DNA of 64,000 nucleotides from a virus: IMG/VR virus record IMGVR_UViG_3300037395_000062, positions 30,110 to 94,109 of that record; one strand, 5' to 3'. Shown piece by piece: positions 47,651 to 55,954 of this stretch (position 1 is its first letter; each line of letters starts with the position of its first letter). The notes under the pieces were generated by a model. It saw only the letters and a program-made list of their open reading frames with translations, ran no database searches and was not told where the DNA came from. The position numbers and the translations under genes were made by a program.

Positions 47651-49011
47651 CCGATCGCCGCGTCACACATTGCGAACGGCAGCCGGACGCCGTCGGTGTC
47701 GAGACACTTCGCCGCGGCGTCCGCCAACCGGTACCGCGACATGCGCAGGTAGTCCGCGTTCAGATCGATGCCCACGGCATCGATCCCGAGCCGGGAGGCA
47801 CACAAAGCGGTTGTCCCGGCGCCGGAGAACGGGTCCAGCGCCAGGGGTGCCGCGATGCCCGCGTCGCATTTGCAGTCCGGCAACCATCCGACTGTGACCT
47901 TGCGCGCCATTCCAGCGAGGATTCGCGCCTTGGTGGCCGAGGCATCCTGCGCTCCGGCTGCGTTTCCGCCGTCGCGCGAGATGCCGGTATAGCTGCCCGA
48001 TGCGTCCGCGCCGCATGCGGCAAGCCATGCGGGATCGGCGGCCTTCTTCTCGACGATCCGCCTGAACGGCGTGGCGCATCTCACGCAGCAGCCGCCGGAC
48101 GGCACCGAGGCGCGCAGGCAGCGCGAGACCAGCCGCGTCGGGAACACCGCGAAGTGGGACAGCCAGCGGTCGTTCGCGCCGCACGCGCAGATGCGTTTGG
48201 CGTCGGCGTCGCGCGGCAGGCGGCGGTACGCGGCGCCGGCGTAGTAGGTGTCGCAGGCGAGGCAAAGCTGCGATTCGAACGGCTCCGGGTTGATGTCCCA
48301 GACCGATCGCGCGTTGCGGCTACCTCCGACTTGCGTCCACTGTTCGTCGCTGCCGCGCGCACCGTTCGCGTCGGTGTAGGTTACCCTTGCGTCACGCTTG
48401 AATCCGTTGCCGCTCGGGTGATCCGATTGGGCTGCTTCCTCGATCGCGACCGGGTCGTGGTAGTAGGTTGGCGACTTGGTGAGGTGGAATACGTATTCGT
48501 GCTGGATCGTGCAACGGTCGGTGACGCTTTCCGGCATGCACGAGGATTTTCGCCAGACGATCGCCTCGCGCAGGTACCAACCATCCGCGCGCAGCGTGAA
48601 CGCGGTCAGCCACGGGATGCCGATCAGGTCCTTTGATTTCAAACCGGTAATGTTTTTCAGGCGGCCTATACTGGTATTTCCGTGTAGACTTTTTACGTGC
48701 TTTCCTCCTGTCGATCCACCCCATTTCGTGTCGTTGGCATAGCTATCGCCCAGCACCAGCCACAGCGAGCCGTCCGGCCGCAGCGTCCGGCGCACCTCGC
48801 GGAATACGTCGCGCAACCGCGCCGCGTATCCGTCGGGCGTTGTCTCATGGCCGATCTCGGCGCCGCCGTACCGCCTGAGCCCGAAATAGGGAGGTGAGGT
48901 GACGCAGGCATGGAAGGTGTCGGGCGGGATGTCGCGCAGCCGCGTCTCGGCGTCCCCATGCAGCAAGGCGATCGACGAGGGCTTTAGCGGCGCGACGGTA
49001 GAATCCAGCAT
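47647..49011 (-). CDS. DNA methyltransferase (N4-cytosine type, SPPY) with Cys-rich insert
   Basis: The frame is open further upstream, but ATG 49011 (MLDSTVAPLKPSS) overlapping the upstream stop as TGATG is the clear start (454 residues). Motif IV is TSPPYFGLRRYGG, the SPPY form often seen with N4-cytosine enzymes, and motif I is the later LDPFSGAGTTALCASRLGID. The middle carries several Cys pairs (CLACDTYY, CACGAN, GCCVRCATPF), a probable zinc-bound recognition region. It is followed directly by a second methyltransferase. Confidence 0.8.
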   Translation of the reverse strand: MLDSTVAPLKPSSIALLHGDAETRLRDIPPDTFHACVTSPPYFGLRRYGGAEIGHETTPDGYAARLRDVFREVRRTLRPDGSLWLVLGDSYANDTKWGGSTGGKHVKSLHGNTSIGRLKNITGLKSKDLIGIPWLTAFTLRADGWYLREAIVWRKSSCMPESVTDRCTIQHEYVFHLTKSPTYYHDPVAIEEAAQSDHPSGNGFKRDARVTYTDANGARGSDEQWTQVGGSRNARSVWDINPEPFESQLCLACDTYYAGAAYRRLPRDADAKRICACGANDRWLSHFAVFPTRLVSRCLRASVPSGGCCVRCATPFRRIVEKKAADPAWLAACGADASGSYTGISRDGGNAAGAQDASATKARILAGMARKVTVGWLPDCKCDAGIAAPLALDPFSGAGTTALCASRLGIDAVGIDLNADYLRMSRYRLADAAAKCLDTDGVRLPFAMCDAAIG

Positions 49012-49232
49012 CACTCGAAGTCCAGTCCACGTTCCTCGGCAATCCACTCGGCGCAGACGATGTCGGTATCGCCTACATCCAGCGCGTCGCCGTCGGTGCA
49101 GGCCGAGCGCGGCAGCCACGTAAGCGGTGCCGCGGCGGCGGACAAGCCAGGCATGTCCTTGGCGATACCTACGGCTTTCTCGCTGGTGCGGCGGACGACG
49201 TATCCGTCCAACGTGACGTAGGCCCTGGCCAT
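49011..49232 (-). CDS. Small hypothetical protein, 73 aa
   Basis: It starts at ATG 49232 behind CAGGA of the repeated element. A compact protein (MARAYVTLDGYVVRRTSEKA) coupled to the methyltransferase by TGATG. Function unknown. Confidence 0.55.
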   Translation of the reverse strand: MARAYVTLDGYVVRRTSEKAVGIAKDMPGLSAAAAPLTWLPRSACTDGDALDVGDTDIVCAEWIAEERGLDFE

Positions 49233-49241
49233 TCGATTTCC

Positions 49242-49254
49242 TGTTGCTTCGTTG
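49242..49254 (+). promoter_or_regulatory. Repeated element TGTTGCTTCGTTG, copy 3
   Basis: Third copy, between two divergent genes (49232 minus and 49300 plus). Read on the minus strand it leads directly into a CAGGA ribosome site. Confidence 0.45.
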
Positions 49255-49299
49255 CTGATGCCATGCTAGGCAGGTTTCCGTGATGACGCAACCGAAAAC

Positions 49300-49563
49300 A
49301 TGACCCTCGACGAATGGATCTCCGCCCAGCCCGGCTACGGGTCGAGGGGAAGCCCGGCGGCGCGGGACGGAAGCATGTGCAGCGCCGAGTTCGCTACCTT
49401 CATCGGCGATCCGGAACTCGGGATACCCACGCGGCAGGCGGTGGACCTGTGGCGAAAACGTCGACGCAAGCCGTCGCCGGATTGGCTGCGGCAGATCATA
49501 ATCCGTACTGACGGTGCGGTGACGGAGGCGGAAATGGAAACGATCGAGGGGAGGGATGCGTGA
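49300..49563 (+). CDS. Helix-turn-helix-like small protein, 87 aa
   Basis: It starts at ATG 49300. The segment SAEFATFIGDPELGIPTRQA followed by VDLWRKRRRKPSPDWLRQII reads like a bacterial HTH with a basic recognition helix, similar to Cro/YdaS-type proteins. It heads the rightward replication operon and may regulate it. It overlaps the next gene by four bases. Confidence 0.55.
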   Translation: MTLDEWISAQPGYGSRGSPAARDGSMCSAEFATFIGDPELGIPTRQAVDLWRKRRRKPSPDWLRQIIIRTDGAVTEAEMETIEGRDA

Positions 49564-49841
49564 CGGAATCCGAATGGCTGAAGTTCACGGACGAGAAGGG
49601 CGGAACGCTGCTGTTCGGCGCCTCATCCGGGGCGATTATCGAGGTGTCGCCGCGCAAGCCGAGCATGCTGCGTATCCTCTCGGCGAACAACCTTTACCGC
49701 GACGTGCACGGGTCGATCGAGGTCCTGGCGCTGACGCTCGACGCGACTGTCGTCGAGTCGACACTGCCCGTAGGCGAGGAGCGCGTGAGGAAGGTATCCC
49801 CCGAAGACAGCCTACACCTTAAAGGTACGACCGGATCGTGA
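49560..49841 (+). CDS. Hypothetical protein, 93 aa
   Basis: It starts at GTG 49560 (GTGA overlap). A beta-rich protein (KGGTLLFGASSGAIIEVSPR). It ends coupled to the resolvase gene. Function unknown. Confidence 0.6.
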   Translation: MTESEWLKFTDEKGGTLLFGASSGAIIEVSPRKPSMLRILSANNLYRDVHGSIEVLALTLDATVVESTLPVGEERVRKVSPEDSLHLKGTTGS

Positions 49842-50383
49842 CCGTAGACCTCATCGTCGCCATCGATCCCGGCGCCACCGGCGCGATCGCGTTCCTCGAC
49901 ACCACGGGCAACCTGCTCGGCGTCGAGGACATCCCGGTGGACCGGATATCGGTCGGCAAACACTCCCGCTCGCGGGTGGCGATACCGAAGCTGCTGGCGC
50001 TGCTCGGCCAGGCCCGCGGCGCCTACGGCGTGATCGAGCAGCCGACCTACCGGCCGATGACGCGTCCCAACGCGCAGACCGGCGTGCCGGAGACCGCGGC
50101 GATGGGCGTGGCCGGCGCGGGGGCCTTCGGCGAGACCTACGGCTGCCTGATCACCGCCTGTGTCGCCTGCGGGCTGTCGTTGGACGAGGTGCGTCCCGGA
50201 GTCTGGGGCAAGGCGATCGGGCTGAAGGGCGGCAAGGACGACGCGCGGCGGATGGCGGGAAACCTGTTTCCCGGACTCTCATCGCTATTCGCCCGGGTGA
50301 AGGACCACAACCGCGCCGAGGCGGCGCTGATCGGGTTTTGGAAGGCGCGCGTCCTGCGCGGTACCGACAGGAAGGCTGCGTGA
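49838..50383 (+). CDS. RuvC-like Holliday junction resolvase
   Basis: It starts at GTG 49838. The N-terminal strand LIVAIDPGATGAIAFLD carries the first catalytic Asp of the RNase H-like fold, and GVIEQPTYRP supplies the next Glu. The C-terminus (DDARRMAGNLFPGL, then KDHNRAEAALIGFWK) holds the remaining acidic residues expected for a RuvC/Poxvirus-type resolvase. It should cut four-way junctions during replication or before packaging. 181 residues, typical for the family. Confidence 0.8.
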   Translation: MTVDLIVAIDPGATGAIAFLDTTGNLLGVEDIPVDRISVGKHSRSRVAIPKLLALLGQARGAYGVIEQPTYRPMTRPNAQTGVPETAAMGVAGAGAFGETYGCLITACVACGLSLDEVRPGVWGKAIGLKGGKDDARRMAGNLFPGLSSLFARVKDHNRAEAALIGFWKARVLRGTDRKAA

Positions 50384-50652
50384 CAATATGCGATTGCGAG
50401 CTAGGACATAACGGTATCGGTTTAGTTATCCGTGAGTGCGATTGCGAGGATCGCAAGGCAGCGCAACGAGTCAAGGATTGCGGATACGCATGCTCGGCGT
50501 TCCCGAACTGCGGCTGCACGGTCGAGGCGCTATCGCCTCCTCCTGGCATCTGCGCCTGTGGCGACCCGGTAGAGCCTGGATTTCTGACATGCCTGTCCTG
50601 CTGGTCGGAGCACCATAAGGATGAACAACCGCTAATGCCATGGGAGACATGA
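50380..50652 (+). CDS. Cys-rich zinc-binding protein, 90 aa
   Basis: It starts at GTG 50380 (GTGA overlap). It contains about a dozen Cys in CDCELGHN, CDCEDRK, CGYACSAFPNCGCTV, CACGDP and CLSCW, so at least two zinc sites are likely. Function unknown. Confidence 0.6.
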   Translation: MTICDCELGHNGIGLVIRECDCEDRKAAQRVKDCGYACSAFPNCGCTVEALSPPPGICACGDPVEPGFLTCLSCWSEHHKDEQPLMPWET

Positions 50653-50654
50653 AG

Positions 50655-51272
50655 ATGTCGAATGAAACCAAATCGCTGTGGGTGCAGACCTTCTCTGGGT
50701 TGGCGTTCGACCTGCTGTCACCGACGATTGAGCAGGTGCGGCTCGTCGACATCGCACACAGCCTGTCGCGGCTGAACCGGTTCTGTGGCGCCACGAAGGG
50801 AACCTACGGTTGGTCGGTGGCGCAGCACAGCATGCTGGTGGAGAGCCTGCTGCCACCTTACGTCGATCCCATCCTGCGGCTGCACGTCATGCTGCACGAC
50901 GCCCATGAGGCATATATCGGCGATATCACAACACCAGTGCGTCGTGCGATCCGGTATTACGCTGGGGATAGCGACCCGCTCTATTACCTCGAATCCATGA
51001 TCGATAGCGTCGTATGGCGCGCTTTTGCTTTGGATCCGCCGACCGAAGCACAGAGGGATGCGATCAAACATGTCGACGCACTGGCTCTGAAGGTAGAGCG
51101 TTTCGCTTTGCTGGAACCGGAGCCGCGCGACTGGGGGATTCCCGATCCTGGCGAACCGCCGACCGATTTCGATACGATCTTAACACTACCACGACATCCC
51201 GGTTCCGCTAAGCAGGCATTCATCGCCCGTTTTCTCGATTTGATCGATATGCGCCACGGCACAGCCGCTTGA
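50655..51272 (+). CDS. HD-domain hydrolase (YfbR-like nucleotidase)
   Basis: The preferred start is ATG 50655 with GGGAGA nine bases upstream. HD motifs: His in WSVAQHSMLVESLL, the HD pair in RLHVMLHDAHEAYIGDI, and a later Asp in KHVDALALKVERF. The ordering HD, HEAYIGDI, then D fits 5'-deoxynucleotidases of the YfbR family that remove phosphate from dNMPs. It could reshape the dNTP pool. Its neighbour is the ribonucleotide reductase gene. Confidence 0.7.
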   Translation: MSNETKSLWVQTFSGLAFDLLSPTIEQVRLVDIAHSLSRLNRFCGATKGTYGWSVAQHSMLVESLLPPYVDPILRLHVMLHDAHEAYIGDITTPVRRAIRYYAGDSDPLYYLESMIDSVVWRAFALDPPTEAQRDAIKHVDALALKVERFALLEPEPRDWGIPDPGEPPTDFDTILTLPRHPGSAKQAFIARFLDLIDMRHGTAA

Positions 51273-51338
51273 CCGACTCGGTATCCTAACGGTCAGATCA
51301 TATCACACTCATCGAACCCGTATCGGAGACTTCGCGTA

Positions 51339-53564
51339 ATGGACGACGAACCCCGCACGCTGCCCGAGTTCACCGTGTCACCAGGCATGGCCAGGGCGGT
51401 CTTCGACAACAAGTATTCGAGGCCCAAACCGGACGGGTCGATGCAGACCTGGGCGGAGCGGGTGCGCGAGGTGGTGGCGGGCAACTTCCTGCTCGACCCC
51501 CGCGGCATCCGCGACGTGGCGCCGGAGTTCCAGCGCACCACGGAGTTGGCCGTGGCGGGAATCATGCCGTTCAGCGGACGGCATCTGCAGCACGGCGACG
51601 CGACGCAGCCCGACAAGATTATGGAACTTTTTACCAATTGCGCTACCGCGATGTTTTCGTTCATGTCGTTTCGCCTCGCCCTGCGTGGTGCCGGTGTGGG
51701 GCGTGACTACAGCGGCGAATCCTGTCGCGTTGACTGGGAAGAGATGCCGCAGATCAGGCTGGTGCTCGATTCTGCGCATCCTGATTTCAGGTCCACCGAA
51801 TTCGAAGGCTCGCTGGAATCGCTGCGCGACGCGCGGCACAAATACGATTCGGAATCCGAGCAGGTGCGCTGGTTCAAGGTCGGCGATTCACGCGAGGGCT
51901 GGGCGAAGATCGTCGAGATCCTGGAGACCGCGGCGTGGCAACGCAAGCATGCGGACAAGCTGTTCGTGTTTGACTGTTCGGACGTGCGACCGAAAGGCAG
52001 TCCCATCCACGGCCTGCAGATGCGTCCGGCATCGGGTCCGGTGCCGTTGATGAACGCGTTGCTGAAGGTGCAGAGCCTGCGCGGAGCGGGTATGAAGCCG
52101 TGGAAGCAGGCGCTGTTTGTCGATCACTATCTTGCCGAATGCGTCGTCGGCGGAGGGGCCCGACGTGTCGCTAGGATGGCGACGAAGTACTGGCGAGACC
52201 GCGATGTCATCGAGTTCATCGACGTGAAACGCGGAGGTTTCCTTTGGTCGGCGAACAATTCGATTCTGGTGGACAAGGCGTTCTGGGAGCAAGCTGCCGA
52301 CCCTAAGCCATCCCATGCGCGACGCGTATTCGAGGCTGCCGCCGGCGCAGCCTATTGGGATAAGACGGGAGAGCCGGGTTTTATCAACGCGGACATGCTG
52401 AACCAGAATCGCGAAGGCATGGACGGCATAACCGGCGAGACGCTGATAGACCGTAAAGTCTATGTCGATCTCCATCCGCGTACGGTGGACATGATCGGCA
52501 ACGTGCTGTCGCACGTAAACAGTTCTGAATACGCATTTATTGTCAACCCATGCTCGGAAATTTCATTGGCGAAGTACGGCGGGTACTGCGTGGTCGGCGA
52601 CGTGTGTCTTGCCTATGTTAAAAACCTGGACGACGCGCTAGACGCCGTCCGTCAGATGGCGAAGTTCCTGGTGCGCGTCAATCTCATGAAATCGGAGTAC
52701 TCGGCGGAAGTTCGCAGGACGAATCGGATTGGCGTGTCGCTGACCGGGCTGCACGAGTTCGCGTGGCGCAAGTTCGGGCTGACGTTCGACAATATGATAG
52801 AGTTTAACGATACCGGCTTGAAATCGACGTCTGCGGATTTCTGGACGTTCATCGACTCCATGCGGATTGCCGCAGAGGACGCGGCGGCCAAGTTTTCCGC
52901 GATCGTCGGACTTCCGGCACCACATACCGTCACTACGGTGAAACCTTCCGGCACTATCGGCAAGGTGATGAACTGCACCGAAGGCGTTCACCTTCCTGCC
53001 TTGGCGCACTATCTGCGTTGGGTGCAGTATAAGATAGAGGATCCGGACCTTGCCGTGCTGCGGTCGCGCGGCTATCCCGTCAAGGACATATCGCACCGGT
53101 ATTCCGGTCATTTCGCGGTCGGCTTTCCTACTCGCCAACCGATCGTAGACATGATGGGAAGCTTTATCGTTACCTCCGACGAAACAACACCGGAAGAACA
53201 GTTTCGCTGGCTTGCGCTGCTAGAGAGGTTCTGGCTCGGACCGGATGGCCGGAACAACAACATCAGCTACACGTTGAAATACAGTTCCGCTAACGTTACG
53301 TTTCAAGGTTTCATGGATATGCTGCTGGAATGGCAACCCAAGGTGCGCTGCTGCGCGGTGATGCCGCAGGACGACTGGCGGACTTCGGAGAAGGTGTACG
53401 GTTACGTACCGGAGCAGCCGATCACCGCCGAGGAGTATGCCGACCTGATGTCGCGGATCGCGCCGGTGGAGCGCGAGGGATACGACGAACAGGCCTTGCT
53501 TTGCGAGGGCGGTGTGTGCCCGGTCGAACCTGACGTCAGGAAAACGTCGCCGACCGAAAAATAA
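51339..53564 (+). CDS. nrdJ: Class II (adenosylcobalamin-dependent) ribonucleotide reductase
   Basis: A 741-residue monomeric-type class II enzyme, starting at ATG 51339 behind GGAGA. The active-site segment NPCSEISLAKYGGYCVVGDV has the N-x-C-x-E catalytic trio; TVKPSGTIGKVMNCTEG is the substrate-binding loop; the C-terminal CEGGVCPVEPD carries the Cys pair that re-reduces the active site. It makes deoxynucleotides without oxygen or a separate radical subunit, using vitamin B12. No B12 riboswitch is seen upstream. Confidence 0.9.
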   Translation: MDDEPRTLPEFTVSPGMARAVFDNKYSRPKPDGSMQTWAERVREVVAGNFLLDPRGIRDVAPEFQRTTELAVAGIMPFSGRHLQHGDATQPDKIMELFTNCATAMFSFMSFRLALRGAGVGRDYSGESCRVDWEEMPQIRLVLDSAHPDFRSTEFEGSLESLRDARHKYDSESEQVRWFKVGDSREGWAKIVEILETAAWQRKHADKLFVFDCSDVRPKGSPIHGLQMRPASGPVPLMNALLKVQSLRGAGMKPWKQALFVDHYLAECVVGGGARRVARMATKYWRDRDVIEFIDVKRGGFLWSANNSILVDKAFWEQAADPKPSHARRVFEAAAGAAYWDKTGEPGFINADMLNQNREGMDGITGETLIDRKVYVDLHPRTVDMIGNVLSHVNSSEYAFIVNPCSEISLAKYGGYCVVGDVCLAYVKNLDDALDAVRQMAKFLVRVNLMKSEYSAEVRRTNRIGVSLTGLHEFAWRKFGLTFDNMIEFNDTGLKSTSADFWTFIDSMRIAAEDAAAKFSAIVGLPAPHTVTTVKPSGTIGKVMNCTEGVHLPALAHYLRWVQYKIEDPDLAVLRSRGYPVKDISHRYSGHFAVGFPTRQPIVDMMGSFIVTSDETTPEEQFRWLALLERFWLGPDGRNNNISYTLKYSSANVTFQGFMDMLLEWQPKVRCCAVMPQDDWRTSEKVYGYVPEQPITAEEYADLMSRIAPVEREGYDEQALLCEGGVCPVEPDVRKTSPTEK

Positions 53565-53577
53565 CTACAGAACTGCT

Positions 53578-54927
53578 GTGACCGCGATCGACTACAAGCA
53601 CCAGGATATTGGGGCGGCGTTCCTAGCGGAGCGCCGCTTCGCGTTGCTGGCCGACGAGCCTGGACTGGGAAAGACCCGGGAATGCGTCATGGCTGCGGAT
53701 CTCGCCCGCATCGATCGCATCCTCGTCGTGTGTCCCGGCGTCGTACGCCGCCACTGGGAATCGGAGTTCCTGCAGTGGCAGACGATAGATCGGCCGGTCT
53801 CGGTGGAGGAGGGTTTTCTTGACGCGTCGCCCAGCCGTTATGGGGTCACCGTCGTTTCCCATGCGACGCTGAGCGACGCCGCCCAAAGGAAGACCAAAAC
53901 CGCGCGCGTGGGCTCGATTACCCGACTTTTCGAGGGTGCGCCTTACGACCTGATCGTCGTCGACGAGTCCGCCGAGTTCCGGCATTACCAGGCGGCCCGC
54001 ACGAGGACGCTGCTGGGTCCCGACGGCCTGGCGTCCCGCTCGGCGCGGACCTGGCTGTTGTCCGGCACGCCGGTGGTGAACTCCGCGGCCGACCTGTACC
54101 CGTTGGCCTACGGTTCGCGGTTGACGGACCTGTCGTGGCTCGACTTCTGCACCCATTATTGCGACATGCGAAACGACCCGTTCAAGGGGTTGAAGCCGGC
54201 CGGGATCCGCAACGCGGCGGAACTCGCGGCGGGGTTGCGTCCGCACGTGCTGCGCCGCACGATCGAGTCGCTCGGTATTCCGATGCCGCCGCTGGACGTC
54301 GCGCGTGCCCAGATCGATACGAACCAGGCGGAGGTGACCCGGATCATGTCCGATCTGTCCGGATGGACGCCGGATCAGTTGACGACGGCGCTAGACAACG
54401 GCGACGAGTTGCGCGACGCCGCGATGTCGCGGGTGCGCCGGGCGCTTGGGGGTGCCAAGGCCGTGGCCGCGGCGGAGCACGTGGTGGCCATACTGCGGAG
54501 CGGTGAGGGACCCGTCGTGGCGTTCTTCCACCACACGGACACAAGGATCGCGATGCACGCCGCGCTCGCGCACATGGGGTTCGTCTGTTCGTGGATCGAC
54601 GGTGACGTATCGTCGGCGCAACTGCGTGCTGCACGGGAGTGGTTCCAGGGCGGCAGGATCGACGTGCTGCTGGTGCAGACCCAGTGCGGCGGACAGGGGC
54701 TGACCCTGACCCGAGCGCATCGTTCGGTGGTGGTCGAACTGCCGTGGACGGCGGCGGCGCTGTTCCAGGCGGTCAAGCGCATACACCGGATCGGCCAGAC
54801 GCTGGCGTGCAGGGTCGAGCTTCTGGTGTCGCCCAGGTGCTGGCTGGACGAGGTGCTGGCCTCCGTGGTGGCCAGGAAGGAGCGGGCGAGCGACGAACTG
54901 ATGCGTCTGCTCACTTCGTCAACATAA
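53578..54927 (+). CDS. SNF2-family helicase/ATPase
   Basis: It starts at GTG 53578, 13 bases after the reductase stop (449 residues). Motifs in order: Walker A (LLADEPGLGKTRECVMAADL), Walker B (IVVDESAEFRHY, with DES rather than DEAH), motif III (WLLSGTPVVNSA), motif V (TQCGGQGLTLTRAH) and motif VI (QAVKRIHRIGQTLACRVELL). The Arg-containing motif VI and QxxGR-like text are typical of SNF2. It moves on DNA and may act in recombination or strand displacement. Confidence 0.8.
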   Translation: MTAIDYKHQDIGAAFLAERRFALLADEPGLGKTRECVMAADLARIDRILVVCPGVVRRHWESEFLQWQTIDRPVSVEEGFLDASPSRYGVTVVSHATLSDAAQRKTKTARVGSITRLFEGAPYDLIVVDESAEFRHYQAARTRTLLGPDGLASRSARTWLLSGTPVVNSAADLYPLAYGSRLTDLSWLDFCTHYCDMRNDPFKGLKPAGIRNAAELAAGLRPHVLRRTIESLGIPMPPLDVARAQIDTNQAEVTRIMSDLSGWTPDQLTTALDNGDELRDAAMSRVRRALGGAKAVAAAEHVVAILRSGEGPVVAFFHHTDTRIAMHAALAHMGFVCSWIDGDVSSAQLRAAREWFQGGRIDVLLVQTQCGGQGLTLTRAHRSVVVELPWTAAALFQAVKRIHRIGQTLACRVELLVSPRCWLDEVLASVVARKERASDELMRLLTSST

Positions 54928-55008
54928 ATACAACAATTTCATCTTGCGCTATAACTGGCGTCCCGTTATGGTCCGGCTTCGCCTTTCGCAACCGAAGGAA
55001 TCCCCGAA

Positions 55009-55782
55009 ATGAGACTGTCGCTCGACCTGAACCTTAAGAACGACTTCGATCCCGCCGACTTCGCCGCGTTCATGGCGCTGGCGCGCAGCCTGGATGCCGG
55101 ACTGCCTGCCACGACGACCTGGACAGAAAACGGTGACTTGGCGCATACCGTGAGCGAATTTTCGAGGCGATCCGCAAGCGGTGAAAAGGGTCTGGGGATT
55201 GATCCGATCGGCGGCTACCGGAACTCGGTCGACATCGGCGAACATGCGCAGGGCGACGATGATACGAACAATACCAATGATGTCGCCGATGCGGCGAAGG
55301 CGAGCAGGAAGAAGCCCGGAGGTCGCAAGGCTAGCGCCACCGCCGAGCAGCAGGCCGAGGCGTTGACGCAGGCAGCGAAGGCCGAAGCAGAACAGCAGCC
55401 GGCGCCGATCTCCGGTTTCGCCCTGCCGCCGGGCGTCGCCCTGCCGCCGGGCGTCGCCCGCGACACGCCACCGACCGCTTTATCGGCGCTGCCCGGTGCC
55501 GCACAGGCTGAGCCCCAGGCCGCGATGCCGAAGGCCGGACCAGCCGCGCCGCTCGCCGCCGGCGAGGTGATGCGCCTGGAGGACTTTAAGGCCGGATACG
55601 CGGCCGTGCAGACGCAGGCGATGAAGATTGGCAAACCCAGTGCCTACCCGTTCAACGTCTCCAAGGCCGAGACGTGGCCCGACGGTTCGCCGAAGCCGTT
55701 CAAGACGATGGTGGTCGACCAGGTTCCTCCCGAACTGCGGCAGGTGTTCCTGGACTACTGCCAGCTTGCGCTGAACATGTAG
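55009..55782 (+). CDS. Hypothetical protein with disordered Pro/Ala middle, 257 aa
   Basis: N-terminal folded part (LKNDFDPADFAAFMALARSL), a long disordered middle rich in Ala, Gln and Pro with the duplication LPPGVALPPGV, and a C-terminal domain (KIGKPSAYPFNVSKAETWPD) ending DQVPPELRQVFLDYCQLAL. The upstream leader contains GCGCTATAACTGG, close to the leader at 42831. It may be a partner of the single-strand binding and nuclease genes after it. Confidence 0.6.
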   Translation: MRLSLDLNLKNDFDPADFAAFMALARSLDAGLPATTTWTENGDLAHTVSEFSRRSASGEKGLGIDPIGGYRNSVDIGEHAQGDDDTNNTNDVADAAKASRKKPGGRKASATAEQQAEALTQAAKAEAEQQPAPISGFALPPGVALPPGVARDTPPTALSALPGAAQAEPQAAMPKAGPAAPLAAGEVMRLEDFKAGYAAVQTQAMKIGKPSAYPFNVSKAETWPDGSPKPFKTMVVDQVPPELRQVFLDYCQLALNM

Positions 55783-55796
55783 CCTGGGGTTCGTCC

Positions 55797-55954
55797 ATGT
55801 CGAAGCGCCGTATTCCGATCAAGGCCGCGAGGGACATCGCCGAGCGGTTCGGCTACGATCAGGTGGTGATCGTGGCACGTAAGATCGGGAAGGGTGGCGG
55901 CGAGCACGTCACCACCCCGAGCGCATCGCCAGTTTCAAGGATATTGAATCATGA
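55797..55954 (+). pseudogene. Small basic gene apparently broken by one missing C
   Basis: ATG 55797 opens MSKRRIPIKAARDIAERFGY, then DQVVIVARKIGKGGGEHVTT, a clear small-protein start. In the same frame the text turns to noise. One base earlier the frame gives PERIASFKDIES with a TGA at 55952-55954 that overlaps the next start as ATGA. An extra C in the run at 55915-55918 would restore the gene. Mutation, programmed shift or sequencing error are all possible. Confidence 0.55.

Noticed and set aside
51273-51338. B12 riboswitch before the class II reductase
   Set aside because: The gap is only 66 bases, too short for a cobalamin riboswitch, and no B12-box-like text is seen.
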